From the NCBI RefSeq assembly GCF_016495865.1, contig NZ_CP054706.1, forward strand, positions 2,170,001 through 2,234,000: a stretch of DNA of 64,000 bases. Reading direction: 5' to 3'. Origin of the DNA: Salicibibacter cibi. GTDB lineage: Bacteria; Bacillota; Bacilli; Bacillales; Marinococcaceae. Position 1 is the first letter of the stretch; each line of letters begins with the position of its first letter. Both the position numbers and the translations under genes were made by a program. Below are positions 46,432 through 55,462 of the stretch, piece after piece. The notes under the pieces were generated by a model that worked only from the letters and a program-made list of their open reading frames with translations, was not told where the DNA came from and did no database searches.

Positions 46432-48045
46432 TTAATAACCTCCTTGATCAACCCCTTCATCTACAATTTCAGTTTCCCGTAAGTCAAAAAGGCCGCTTGG
46501 AAGCTGAATAAACCCTTCAACGCTGTCAGAAATACCTATTCGAAAATCATCGTAAATGATTGGTACGATGGGGGCATCATCAATAATAATTTGTTGTGCT
46601 TCCTCATATATTTCTAGACGCTCATCTTCATTTTCTTCGTCTACCTGGCGCCCGGCTTCCAAAAGCTCATCTACTTCATCGTTCGAATAGAATGTCTGGT
46701 TTCCTGAAGGTCCTTGATTATCTGAGTGAAAAACTGGATACAACCCATTATCCGCATCGCCTGTTACAGTCGTCCAACCAAGCATAACCATTTCATATTC
46801 ACCAGCGCCCGTAGTTTCAAGTAATGAACCCCACTCTTGTTGCTCAATGGAAAGATCGACATTGATTTCTTGAAGTTGGTCTTGAACAACTTCAGCAACC
46901 TGAAGATTAAGTTGATCAGCGTCTTCTACCAATAACGTAGCTTCAAAACCATCTTCATAACCGGCATCTTCCATCAATGATTGTGCTTCTTCCACATCGT
47001 ACTCTATAGGATCGATATCCTCGCTATAGCCAAAGACAAGAGGATTTAAAGGTCCGATCGCTTGTCCTCCGTATCCATCGTATATTCCTTCTATAATGGT
47101 ATCTTTATCAATCATCATAGAAATCGCACGACGAACTTCCGAATCATCAAATGGCTCAGCATTATTATTCATTCCAATATAATCCATGCGCCAACTTTCG
47201 GTAGAAGAACTATCTGCTCCTTCCATACTTTCTAACTGTCCCGCTTGTTCTGGTTCAACATTATCAGCTACATGTGCTTCATTGTTTTCTACCATGCTGA
47301 TTCGGGTTAATTCTTCATCAACAACTTGAAAAGTGGCCGAATCCAGAGAAACCGGACCTTCATGATAGTCATCATACTGTGTGAGAATAACCTCGTTACC
47401 CTGAGCCCAGTTTTCCAATTTAAATGGACCTGTTCCTACTGGCTCTGTATTCAAATTACGTCCGCCATCCTCCTCTTCTTCAATGGCTTTAGCGCTCATC
47501 ATTCCTCCACCATCGTGTGTCAAATTAGCAGGTAGTGGAGCAAATGGATACTCTGTAGTAATTTGAACAGTATAATCATCAATAGCTTCTACCGTTTCAA
47601 TCATTTCATATAAAAACATTTTTTCAGAGGCAAATTCCGGATCAGTCACCCGCTCAAGCGTTGCCACCACATCTTCTGCATCAAATGGTTCCCCATCATG
47701 AAAGGTAACGTCTTCTTTCAATCTAAATTCCCAGGTGTGATCATCTATCTGCTCATAACCATCGGCTAACTCTGGTTGAATCTCCATATTCTCATCGTAT
47801 TCAACAAGTTTGTCATAGAGATTCGTGCGGATATGTGCGGACGACGTATCATTAGAACCATGTGGATCAAGATCAACTGCATCCGCAACCACTGTCAACA
47901 CCAGGTCATCGCCTCCGCTGTCACTGTTATTCGTTTCGCCACTACCTTCTCCCTCTTCTTGTGGTTCATCCGAACAGGCTACGAGTAGCCCAGATAATAA
48001 AAATAAGAGAACTCCACCCACAAAACGTCGTTCTGGCCTTTTCAC
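46432..48045 (-). CDS. ABC transporter substrate-binding lipoprotein (peptide/nickel family 5)
   Basis: 537 residues. The lipobox LLVAC (Cys24) follows a hydrophobic signal, then a Gly/Ser/Asp/Glu-rich linker. The SBP_bac_5 fold shows in DAVDLDPHGSNDTSSAHIRT, TWEFRLKEDVTFHDGEPFDA, VGTGPFKLENW and DSEVRRAISMMIDKDTII. It binds oligopeptides or similar solutes outside the membrane. The start is GTG, ten bases after AAGGAG. No permease or ATPase genes are adjacent, so it is an orphan that relies on components elsewhere or lost its operon in the rearrangements around it. The protein is strongly acidic, as expected for a salt-tolerant host. Confidence 0.9.
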   Translation of the reverse strand: MKRPERRFVGGVLLFLLSGLLVACSDEPQEEGEGSGETNNSDSGGDDLVLTVVADAVDLDPHGSNDTSSAHIRTNLYDKLVEYDENMEIQPELADGYEQIDDHTWEFRLKEDVTFHDGEPFDAEDVVATLERVTDPEFASEKMFLYEMIETVEAIDDYTVQITTEYPFAPLPANLTHDGGGMMSAKAIEEEEDGGRNLNTEPVGTGPFKLENWAQGNEVILTQYDDYHEGPVSLDSATFQVVDEELTRISMVENNEAHVADNVEPEQAGQLESMEGADSSSTESWRMDYIGMNNNAEPFDDSEVRRAISMMIDKDTIIEGIYDGYGGQAIGPLNPLVFGYSEDIDPIEYDVEEAQSLMEDAGYEDGFEATLLVEDADQLNLQVAEVVQDQLQEINVDLSIEQQEWGSLLETTGAGEYEMVMLGWTTVTGDADNGLYPVFHSDNQGPSGNQTFYSNDEVDELLEAGRQVDEENEDERLEIYEEAQQIIIDDAPIVPIIYDDFRIGISDSVEGFIQLPSGLFDLRETEIVDEGVDQGGY

Positions 48046-48177
48046 AGCACCGATGCTCCTTCTTCGTTGGTTTGAAAATCTTCTATTCCGATTCCGAATA
48101 ACAAGTTCGTGATCTCCGTCTTTAGCGTTATTAAATATGTAGATTTAATTTGAAAATCCTCAGATATTATCCTTTCA

Positions 48178-48655
48178 ATTACCTCAATCACTCTCCCCTC
48201 TCGTCATCCCCAACCCCGGCCGCGCCTCGATATTCTCCTCACTCAACGCTTCAATAATAGCCAAATGACTCACGCCCGCCTTTTCAAGGTCCATCGTCAA
48301 CACCGTCAACCAACGGTTCGACTTACTCCATTCAAGCTCAGGGATAAAATCCACCCCCGACAACCCACTCAACGCCTCATCATACCGTGCAAAAACTACC
48401 CTCCAATACGCCACACGCTCATCCACCACTCCAATTGCCCGCGCCCGACACGAGCGCAATCACAGGCACCCATGTTGGTAATGGAGCACTGGTTCACGGG
48501 ATTGGTTGCCAGAAAAGGGGAACATCCAGTGCCTACGATTCGTTGGAAACGTTGACACCGCCCTGAGAGGTGATAATTTTATTTCCATTGAACTCATTAC
48601 TCAAGGGTTCCGCTCCATCTTTAATCATCGGCACACACCATACGCCCGGCAGCAG
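48178..48655 (-). pseudogene. degT/epsN-like remnant 3
   Basis: The frame at 48184-48459 reads VFARYDEALSGLSGVDFIPE, SKSNRWLTVLTMDLEKAGVS and IIEALSEENIEARP, then jumps to MTRGESD, skipping about 35 codons present in the complete gene. Beyond 48459 pieces of the middle (GATAATTTTATTTCCATTGA; CACCATACGCCCGGCA) appear out of register with deletions between them. Confidence 0.8.
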
Positions 48656-48691
48656 AGCTCCCCACTCAGATAGTCCTTGTCTGTATATATT

Positions 48692-50092
48692 TCATACAAT
48701 TCCAATGCTGTCAAAAATAATCAATGTGATGATGGCGATTACTGATGCCATTGCTGGTGGTAAAGAAACATATTTGATTCCTTGCTTTGTCGTCAGGTTA
48801 AAAAACTGGCTCATAACCCAAAATCCGCTGTTGTTTAGGAAAATTAATGTTAACGTCCCCGCTCCAGCTGCCAGTACAAGTACTTCGGGCGACAATCCCA
48901 GCACACCCATCATTGGAGACGTAATGGCTGTTGCTGCAATAGCGGAGGTTGTGATTGATCCGATAAATGTCATGAGAATAACAGCAATAAAGTATGGAAT
49001 TAAAATAGGTATAATATTTGTTTCAGCAATCATATTTGCTAATTTTTCAGCTGAATCCATGGAACTAGCTATATCTGCCATCGCCCCACTCATAGCCGTG
49101 ATTAGTAGCGGAAGAATCGCAATAACTAATCCCCTGCTTATCCATATGTTGAATATGATTTTATGAAATGAGGTATCATTATCAATATCAGAACTATTTT
49201 TAATCGCTGAAGCCCGTACATTTTGCTTGTAAAGAAACGCAAGCATCATCACAAAGATAACACCGATCAACAACGCTACAACACGGTCACCCATTGTTGT
49301 TAAGACAGTATGTATCCATGACCCTTCTGCCATATACGCATCCGCAAATGAGGCAGAGGATATAAAAATAACAGGCAACACCAATGGCATGAATGCTATA
49401 AATGCCGGCGGAAATTTAACCTTGGCACTTGCATGTCCAATATCCTCAGTAAATTTTTCAAGAGGAACGATGAACTCTTTGGCTACCCATTTTTTCATAA
49501 TCAACCACGTTCCGAAAAATGCGATGATACTCAGTATCACTCCCCAAAAAATAACAAAACCCAGATCAGCACCAACGGATAACGATGCAGCGAGAATTCC
49601 GGGTGTAGGAGGAACAAGAGCATGTGTCACTATCAGCGCTAACCCAGTAAAAGTAGCCATCGTTGACATTGATATTTTATGCAAATGCGCCATTCTAGAA
49701 GCAATGGGAGCCAACAGCACCATCGCAACATCACCAAAAACCGGAATAGATATAATAAATCCAGTTAAGGATGGAGCCAATTCCAAACGCTTACCCTTAA
49801 ATAACTTATTGAAAAAATGAGCGATAGAGTCAGCAGCTCTTGTATCTTGTATTCCCATTGCCAAAATAGCACCTAAAATAATTGTTAAACCAACACTAGC
49901 TATCGTAGCACCAAAGCCTTCATTGATGAGTTCGATCGTCTCAAGAAGCGAATAGCCAAAAGAAACCCCCATCCCTATTGCTGTCAACAAAAGCGCCAGA
50001 ACCGGGTGGACATTTAACTTAACAATCATCAGGACTAAAACAAGTAAACTTACAACTAAAATTATAACGAATAGTAACGGATCCATAGGCAC
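48692..50092 (-). CDS. GntP family permease (second copy)
   Basis: 466 residues, 12 or more membrane segments. LNVHPVLALLLTAIGMGVSF, GLTIILGAILAMGIQDTRAA, GFIISIPVFGDVAMVLLAPI, TGLALIVTHALVPPTPGIL and FIGSITTSAIAATAITSPMM are GntP-type. Likely imports a gluconate-like acid with protons. It is not closely similar to the GntP at 9720-11039. The gene is isolated between two degT remnants (48178-48655 and 50137-50590) in the same orientation, as if inserted into or trapped within a degT copy. Confidence 0.87.
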   Translation of the reverse strand: MPMDPLLFVIILVVSLLVLVLMIVKLNVHPVLALLLTAIGMGVSFGYSLLETIELINEGFGATIASVGLTIILGAILAMGIQDTRAADSIAHFFNKLFKGKRLELAPSLTGFIISIPVFGDVAMVLLAPIASRMAHLHKISMSTMATFTGLALIVTHALVPPTPGILAASLSVGADLGFVIFWGVILSIIAFFGTWLIMKKWVAKEFIVPLEKFTEDIGHASAKVKFPPAFIAFMPLVLPVIFISSASFADAYMAEGSWIHTVLTTMGDRVVALLIGVIFVMMLAFLYKQNVRASAIKNSSDIDNDTSFHKIIFNIWISRGLVIAILPLLITAMSGAMADIASSMDSAEKLANMIAETNIIPILIPYFIAVILMTFIGSITTSAIAATAITSPMMGVLGLSPEVLVLAAGAGTLTLIFLNNSGFWVMSQFFNLTTKQGIKYVSLPPAMASVIAIITLIIFDSIGIV

Positions 50093-50136
50093 CCTCTCAT
50101 ATACTTAATAAAAACTATTTACTGTTTACCACTTTT

Positions 50137-50590
50137 TGAATAACCTCAATAACTCTACTCCCCCCCCCCCCCTCCCGTCATCCTCGACACTGAAGGCAAA
50201 CACAACTCGTATCAGAACAACGACTGCTGATGCATAAGCTTCCACACGGAGCGCGCCTCGATATTCGCCGCACCCAGCACGTCCAATTGCCCGCGCCCCA
50301 CACCGGCAACAATATTGCTCATCCGATAATTAAACCCAACCCCACTGTGCTCATAGTGTAACGCCGGCTCCCGCGCCTGGGTCGCCAAACGTACCACTCT
50401 TCTGCCCGCGATACTCACTCCCCAACGATTCCGCTGCATCCTCAATAACAGGAACGCCATACGACCGGCACATCCGCGCACTTTGCCCGTATAAATTCAC
50501 GACAATCACGAACCCAGGCAGCTCTCCCCGCCCCAACACCCTCTCAAATTCCTGCATGTTGTTTTCCAGCGGTGCAGTCCGGTTTAAATC
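50137..50590 (-). pseudogene. degT/epsN-like remnant 4, with internal deletions and a C13 tract
   Basis: Pieces of nearly the whole gene remain: VIVVNLYGQSARM then CRSYGVPVIEDAAESLGSEY (six codons deleted between), FNYRMSNIVAGVGRGQLDVL and the C-terminal region. Deletions join short repeats. A run of 13 C at 50160-50172 replaces the five C of the complete copy. The spacer upstream (50590-50860) is shared with the other degT copies. Confidence 0.85.
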
Positions 50591-50896
50591 GAACGCTTTT
50601 TGTATGTATTTTTATAAAAAAATGCAATCTTGTTGTTATGAGATAATAACATCCTGCCTCTATCCATCATTCTTCATCGGTTTTCACGTGCGCCAAAGGC
50701 TAACAGTCCATCATACATATGATACATAACAACGGCTCCACCGTTACATTGCTCCACAACCATGCCAAACATCAACACGTGTCCAACACAAACACTATTG
50801 TACCAAAAAATGCAAAGCATGACTGATGGATTTCATTTATTTTTTCATATAGTCCATAAAAATCAATTTTTATTACTGATTATCAAAAATTATAAT

Positions 50897-51190
50897 ACTT
50901 TCTGGGGAATAGCTTAGGGAACGGCGCCGGCGCCGTTCCGGGAAGGATTTTCCGTGAGCACAATACAATCGGCCCGCCATTAGTGAGAGGAATGCTGACA
51001 ATGCTGAAAATGGGTGCCACTTATTACGACCGGCATGCTTCCAGTTCCAATGATCAGGAGCCTGCTCAAGTGCACACAGATACAGGATCCTGGAGATCAG
51101 ATGTAGACCACCCTCACCCCTTACCTGAACATGTTGTCCGGCCACAAACAACGTTGGAGCATCGAGCACGCCATGCACTACCAACCCCCG
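50897..51190 (+). pseudogene. Sigma-70-like gene remnant 1 (region 2 deleted)
   Basis: The leader with ACGGCGCCGTTCCGGGAAGG-type sequence and the GTG start match the copy at 60567. After the first ~8 codons about 180 bp is missing; the text resumes at MLTMLKMGATYYDRHASSSN and ends near LEHRARHA before running into the Rpn gene. The GGCGCC in the leader is duplicated here. Confidence 0.75.
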
Positions 51191-52168
51191 CTTTCTTCTA
51201 TGAGTTTTTCGACTTCCTCAATGTCTAATCCAGTTTCTTCAGCAACTTCTTTAACTGAAAATCTCTTTAGCATTTTCTTTGCTAATTCCCGTTTAGTTTC
51301 TTTGACAGCTGCTTCTCTTTCTTGCTCAATCTCCTTCTCAATGATCCTTCCAACCTTCGTCATGCTTAACCACTCCCTTATCTTGGTAGAAAATTCATCA
51401 TCTATAAATTTATCCCGGTGGTAAGCGCCCGTAAAACTCCCGCTTCAAACCCGGAAGCGAGAGTTAACGAGCGACTAACACCCCGATTTGTTCAACTAAC
51501 CATCAGAGGGAAACCGCCTCTGATGGAAGTTTCACTGTATCAGTTACTGTCAGTATAACGGCGATGACTTGGACTTGTTCCCGTTCATCCGGTATATTTC
51601 TTGCCAAATTAATGGATTCCCGTGCCATTTCTTCGCGAGACTTCGTACTGTTCATTAAAGGAAGAAAGCTCAACTTAATCAGTTCCTCATGAGTCAGTGG
51701 TTCATCTCTTTTTATTTTATCACTTATCTTCTCCAAGATCACGTCTCCATTATGCTCACTAAGCAGAACAGCTCTTGACTGAACCCCTATATCCCCAGCG
51801 TTCAGGCGCTCTCCCACGCTGACCACATCGCTCGTGTATATCACCACGAGGCGAATGGCTCGGACCACTTTTCCTTCTTGATATTCTCGGTCTAAAATTC
51901 GCTGAGCGTAGTCGAGATATTTGATATGGTTTTCATCGATACGATTATCGCTCTCATATTCCAGCATAAGAACAGAGCCATCGTCCAACAGAAACTGTGT
52001 ATCCGAGCGCCTTTCATCTGCCTGAACTTTCGGCATGGCCGTCGGTAATAACTGACTGATTTTAGGTAATCCTTGAATACCAAAAGCATCTAGAGTTGCA
52101 TCTTTATAAAGCTCACTTAAAAACTTAAACAGCACATCTTTATTATGATATGAAATGCCTTCTGTCAT
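51178..52168 (-). pseudogene. Rpn-type PD-(D/E)XK nuclease gene interrupted by a 127-bp insertion
   Basis: The N-terminal part starts at ATG 52168 (MTEGISYHNKDVLFKFLSEL, RBS GAGGAAAAG) and carries SDTQFLLDDGSVLMLEYES, the likely nuclease core. It reads correctly to ILTVTD and then enters an insertion with a stop. The C-terminal part resumes DKFIDDEFSTKIREWLSMTK and continues to 51178 with a charged tail (KEVAEETGLDIEEVEKLIEE). The complete homologue lies at 56556-57392. Rpn proteins are recombination-promoting nucleases of the transposase_31 type. Confidence 0.8.
51415..51541. mobile_element. 127-bp structured insertion in the Rpn gene
   Basis: TATC stands on both sides (51411-51414 and 51538-51541) and one copy remains in the reconstructed gene. 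On the minus strand it has two hairpins: CCATCAGAGG with CCTCTGATGG, and AACTCTCGCTTC with GAAGCGGGAGTT. It has no coding capacity. Subterminal hairpins and lack of long inverted ends suggest an IS200/IS605-derived non-autonomous element; this is inference. Confidence 0.55.
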
Positions 52169-52402
52169 AACTTTTCCTCCTTCATTTAAAAGGAACATAA
52201 GTTTGGTAATGTAGCATGATCATATCATAACAGAAGTTGCATTACAAACAAATGTTCTAATCGCAAAAGGAAAACGAGATATTTGAATTATTAGAAAACA
52301 AATGTGCGATTTTATTCCTCTTCAATTACACCCTTTTTCCCAATTTATTGCTATAAGTACCAAGGTAAATCATCGAACAACGCTGCTCCGAAAGGACTAT
52401 CA

Positions 52403-52760
52403 ATGAACAGCTTTCGAACCCCCTCGCCTTGCCCTCCGTTTGACGTCATTTATCACGACTATACCCCGCTCGTCCATCGTATGATCCGCCGACTCTACAT
52501 CCATAGCAATCATGACGATTTTTTACAGGTTGGCTATTTGAGTCTTTGGTATGCATATCGGGATTATGATGAAGCGAAAGGACCCTTCTCTTCGTACGCG
52601 TTTATGCGCGTCAAATACGAAATGCTGACAATGTTATGAAAAGACAGCACCTATGGATGATTGATCTCACCATCCACGGATCAAGCCCCTCACATAATCG
52701 CCGTCGAATGCTTTGCTGTGGTAGTAAAAAGAACCATTTTTTGTCGACCACAATAACATC
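52403..52760 (+). pseudogene. Sigma-70-like gene remnant 2
   Basis: From ATG 52403 the frame reads a region 2-like segment, YHDYTPLVHRMIRRLYIHSN, DDFLQVGYLSLWYAYRDYDE and FSSYAFMRVKYEMLTML, then stops at TGA 52637. Beyond it KDSTYG and a trace of region 4 (IAVECFAVVVKRT against IAAKYNVSVETVKG) remain with further stops. It is more diverged from the 60567 copy than the other remnants. Confidence 0.7.
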
Positions 52761-53119
52761 CCTCGTCTATTTAAGAAGATGCATCGGTATCGCGGCTATC
52801 CCAACGGTTTCAGCCTCAGCAGGGGTACAGTCTGTAACATCGGTCCCGGAACTCGCCTTTCCATTCGACAACTAGCATCTGGACATTCGAAAGCAAGCGT
52901 TAAAGGCACATATATTCGATACAATTATGTCAGGTTTCATTTCATTCTAAAATAAGAGGGTTATAACAAAAGCTCCGGTGGCCACACCGCTACATTTCAC
53001 CCCAACCCATTCATTGACATTAAAATCCCAAGTACTAGCATTATTTCATTAATATATTCGACTTCAATACACCGTGAATATGCTATAATAAAAGTAAATC
53101 ATAGCAAGGTGGCGTATTA
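52761..53119. other. Spacer related to the degT upstream spacers
   Basis: GTACAGTCTGTAACATCGGT and nearby text recall the segments at 56390-56420 and 58840-58860 upstream of degT copies. No gene is seen. The last ~60 bp (AT-rich, TATGCTATAATAAAAG at about 53079) probably hold the promoter of the following Rpn gene. Confidence 0.4.
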
Positions 53120-54070
53120 ATGAAATCAAAGGTGCTGAAACGAATCCCACTCGAACGACTCATGGACCTCAAGATAGATTACGCCTTCAAACAGCTTTTT
53201 GGCAATGAAAAAAACAAAGAGATTACCGTTGTATTTCTGAACGCCATTTTGCAAAAAACCGGTAGAAATCACATCATAGATATTGCTTTCGAAAACACGG
53301 AAGCAGGTGGAGAAGACCGTGATGATAAGCGTTCGAGGCTAGACTTGTTAGTGACGACCGATGCCGGTGAAGTCATTAATGTTGAGATTCAATTCACAAA
53401 TCGGCACGACATGATTAAACGTTCCATGTATTATTGGGCAGGCACCTACCGCCGGTCCTTTAAAAAAAGGATGGCTTATAAAGAATTGCATCCGGTCATC
53501 GCCATTAACATTCTGAATTTTGATATCTTTGATCGAACTGATCGATTTCATACCACCTACCACTTATATGAAGACGAAGAAAACTTCCGATTGACCAATG
53601 ACATGGAATTTCATTTTATCGAAATGCCCAAACTAATCAACGATTGGAAAGCCAATAAACTCGACCCATGGAGTGATGTCTTGGCTCGGTGGCTTTTGAT
53701 GCTCGGCATTGTTGATCGCAAAAACGATAAGGTTTATGCTGACATTTACAAGGAATTGGGGGCAATAGCCATGAAAGACGAAACTCTATACGATGCTTTC
53801 AACCACTGGGAAGAACTCAGCTCGACAAAGGAACAGCGTGTTGCCTATGAAGAGCGATCAAAAGAACTTATGGATCAAGAAGCCGCGGAACGAGAATACG
53901 AACTTCGCGAACAGGAAGCTGTGGAAAGAGGAGAAGAGAGAGGAAAGAAAAAGGCAAATGAAGCGACTGCCCGCAGATTATTGACAATGGGTATGGACGT
54001 TGAGACAGTAGCCAAGGGCTCGGGTCTTGATGTGAAAAGAGTCATTGAAATCCAGCGGGAGATGCAATAA
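53120..54070 (+). CDS. Rpn family recombination-promoting nuclease (PD-(D/E)XK)
   Basis: 316 residues. LMDLKIDYAFKQLFGNEKNK opens the PDDEXK_2/Rpn fold; RLDLLVTTDAGEVINVEIQF gives the catalytic Asp and Glu-x-Gln strand, and MIKRSMYYWAGTYRRSF follows as usual. The C-terminus is a long charged helix (EERSKELMDQEAAEREYELR) ending in a helix-turn-helix-like tail (TVAKGSGLDVKRVIEIQREM). RBS AAGGTGG before ATG 53120. The family cuts DNA and stimulates RecA-independent recombination in E. coli. It belongs to a different Rpn subgroup from 51178 and 56556. Confidence 0.87.
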   Translation: MKSKVLKRIPLERLMDLKIDYAFKQLFGNEKNKEITVVFLNAILQKTGRNHIIDIAFENTEAGGEDRDDKRSRLDLLVTTDAGEVINVEIQFTNRHDMIKRSMYYWAGTYRRSFKKRMAYKELHPVIAINILNFDIFDRTDRFHTTYHLYEDEENFRLTNDMEFHFIEMPKLINDWKANKLDPWSDVLARWLLMLGIVDRKNDKVYADIYKELGAIAMKDETLYDAFNHWEELSSTKEQRVAYEERSKELMDQEAAEREYELREQEAVERGEERGKKKANEATARRLLTMGMDVETVAKGSGLDVKRVIEIQREMQ

Positions 54071-54139
54071 CAGCTGAGTAAGGACGCCAGAATTTTCTTG
54101 GGGTCCTTTCCATATGATATGATGCAGTCGAAGATCCGT

Positions 54140-54285
54140 GCATGCTCATCTCAACATCCGCTCAACAACCTCAATCACCCCTCCAACTCCTCCCCATCCC
54201 CGACGGCAAACACAAACACACCCAAACAACTCGTCCGACACACTCCACCCCTCATCATCCGGGTTGCTCCCCCCAAACAACGGCC
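54140..54285 (-). pseudogene. degT/epsN-like remnant 5 (C-terminal end)
   Basis: GCTCAACAACCTCAATCACC, ACAACTCGTCCGACACACTC and CCCCAAACAACGGC follow, in order and with small deletions, the 3' end of the complete copy (57660-57810). No frame is open. It lies 190 bp from a sigma leader remnant, keeping the degT-minus/sigma-plus order. Confidence 0.7.
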
Positions 54286-54429
54286 GTAGGTGCATTTGAT
54301 TCATTTTAGTATATTAAGCCCCTCGCTTACCTATTTTATTGCAACACATTACCTACCTTGATTTTTACTATTCTCCATAAAAGATTGCGGATTATTACTT
54401 TTTTAATTCTTAAGAACCAAATATATTCC

Positions 54430-54600
54430 ATTAATTATCTGTATTTATAGGTCGTTTAGTGGTATATTTATAATGCTATGTGGAATAAGGGGGGGGGGGG
54501 GCGGCGTTATTCCGAGAAGGAATTTCCGCGAGCAATAATCAATCGGTCCGCCAAATCGAGTACATCTCAAAGCAGTACACACCGTTAGTAAAAGAGGAGT
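54430..54600 (+). pseudogene. Sigma-70-like remnant 3: promoter, leader and a few codons
   Basis: GGTCGTTTAGTGGTATATTT, the leader with GAGAAGGAATTTCCGCGAGC and the codons for NNQSVRQ-like and QQYTPLV-like peptides align to 60490-60640, with region 2 onward missing. A run of 13 G at 54489-54501 replaces the five G of the 60567 copy. The start codon has changed to GCG. Confidence 0.65.
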
Positions 54601-54610
54601 TATTTATGAT

Positions 54611-55090
54611 ATGAAGGTAATTGTTGGAACCAAAGATGATCAAGAAGTGTACGATGGGTGTGTATTACCTGCCACAGAACCGGACGTCATGGAAACAAGG
54701 GATTAGATTTTTGATTGGCATGAGGAGTATATTTATCCAAATCGAAACATCCTATCCTTAAAAGTAAATGAAGATCCAAAAGTTCAAGCATTGATGTCCT
54801 ATGTGGTGGACGAAGGGTTTATTCTTATCGAGCTTCTTGAGTCCGCTCCTTCCAATCATCATCAACAGTCTGCACTAAAAGTGACACCAACATTGCTCAC
54901 TGCTGCCGCAGTTATTAGTTTTGACCATGGATTTTACGGATATATTGCAATTCATATTAAGCATCATCCATCGGTGATTTCACATTATCAACGATATGGA
55001 GCAGAAATTATACGGCCAAATCGCATGGCTTTATCAACCATTGCCTCAACCCGTCTCGTTCAGTTATACTTGAAGAAAGGAGAGCGATAG
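54611..55090 (+). pseudogene. GNAT-like protein with an internal amber codon
   Basis: From ATG 54611 the frame reads VIVGTKDDQEVYDGCVLPAT, then meets TAG at 54704 after 31 codons; the rest (FDWHEEYIYPNRNILSLKVN, SALKVTPTLLTAAAVISFDH, GYIAIHIKHH, HYQRYGAEIIRPNRMALS) is open to 55090. The second half resembles the core of short GNAT-type proteins (substrate region, then H-Y...G-A). The downstream gene starts two bases later, so they form a pair. A downstream start could give a shorter product; none has a clear ribosome binding site. Confidence 0.55.
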
Positions 55091-55091
55091 G

Positions 55092-55310
55092 ATGTCTACA
55101 AGTCGCGAGTTTTCAGAAATGACTGATGGTGAATTAGCCCACTATATCGATACTGAATTAAACGGCGTTTATGCCATCCCTCAAGAATCTGAAGAGAAAC
55201 GGGAAGAAACACGCCGCATCATCAAAGAAATGAAGGAAAAGGACCCAAATGTCCCCTCTTATATAGACACCTCTAAATTAAAAGCAGATGAATCAAAGTC
55301 CTCGAAATAA
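55092..55310 (+). CDS. Small acidic protein (72 residues) paired with the GNAT-like gene
   Basis: ATG 55092 follows AAAGGAGAG at seven bases, inside the end of the previous frame. The product starts MSTSREFSEMTDGELAHYID and has many Glu and Lys; likely helical (EKREETRRIIKEMKEK). A terminator overlaps its stop codon. The two-gene layout, an acidic small protein after a GNAT-like one, recalls toxin-antitoxin pairs but order and family are not established. Confidence 0.6.
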   Translation: MSTSREFSEMTDGELAHYIDTELNGVYAIPQESEEKREETRRIIKEMKEKDPNVPSYIDTSKLKADESKSSK

Positions 55311-55325
55311 TCGAGGATTTTTTTT
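55299..55325 (+). terminator. Terminator of the GNAT-like/72-residue operon
   Basis: TCCTCGA pairs with TCGAGGA across five bases, followed by eight T. The left arm lies within the last codons of the 72-residue gene. Confidence 0.85.
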
Positions 55326-55339
55326 ATATTTTATGCGAC

Positions 55340-55440
55340 TCAATATTCTTCGCACCCAACGCTTCGACAATATCCAAGTGTGTAATCACCGCTTCTTCGG
55401 GACCCACCATCAGCGCCGTGAGCCAAAGGTTGAGTTTCAT
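55340..55440 (-). pseudogene. degT/epsN-like remnant 6
   Basis: CTCAATATTCTTCGCACCCA, ACGCTTCGACAATATCCAAG and CATCAGCGCCGTGAGCC correspond to 57840-57930 of the complete copy (codons for SNRWLTAL through IIEALSAENIEA) with scattered changes. Confidence 0.65.
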
Positions 55441-55462
55441 TTAACAATTAATGTTGAAAAGA

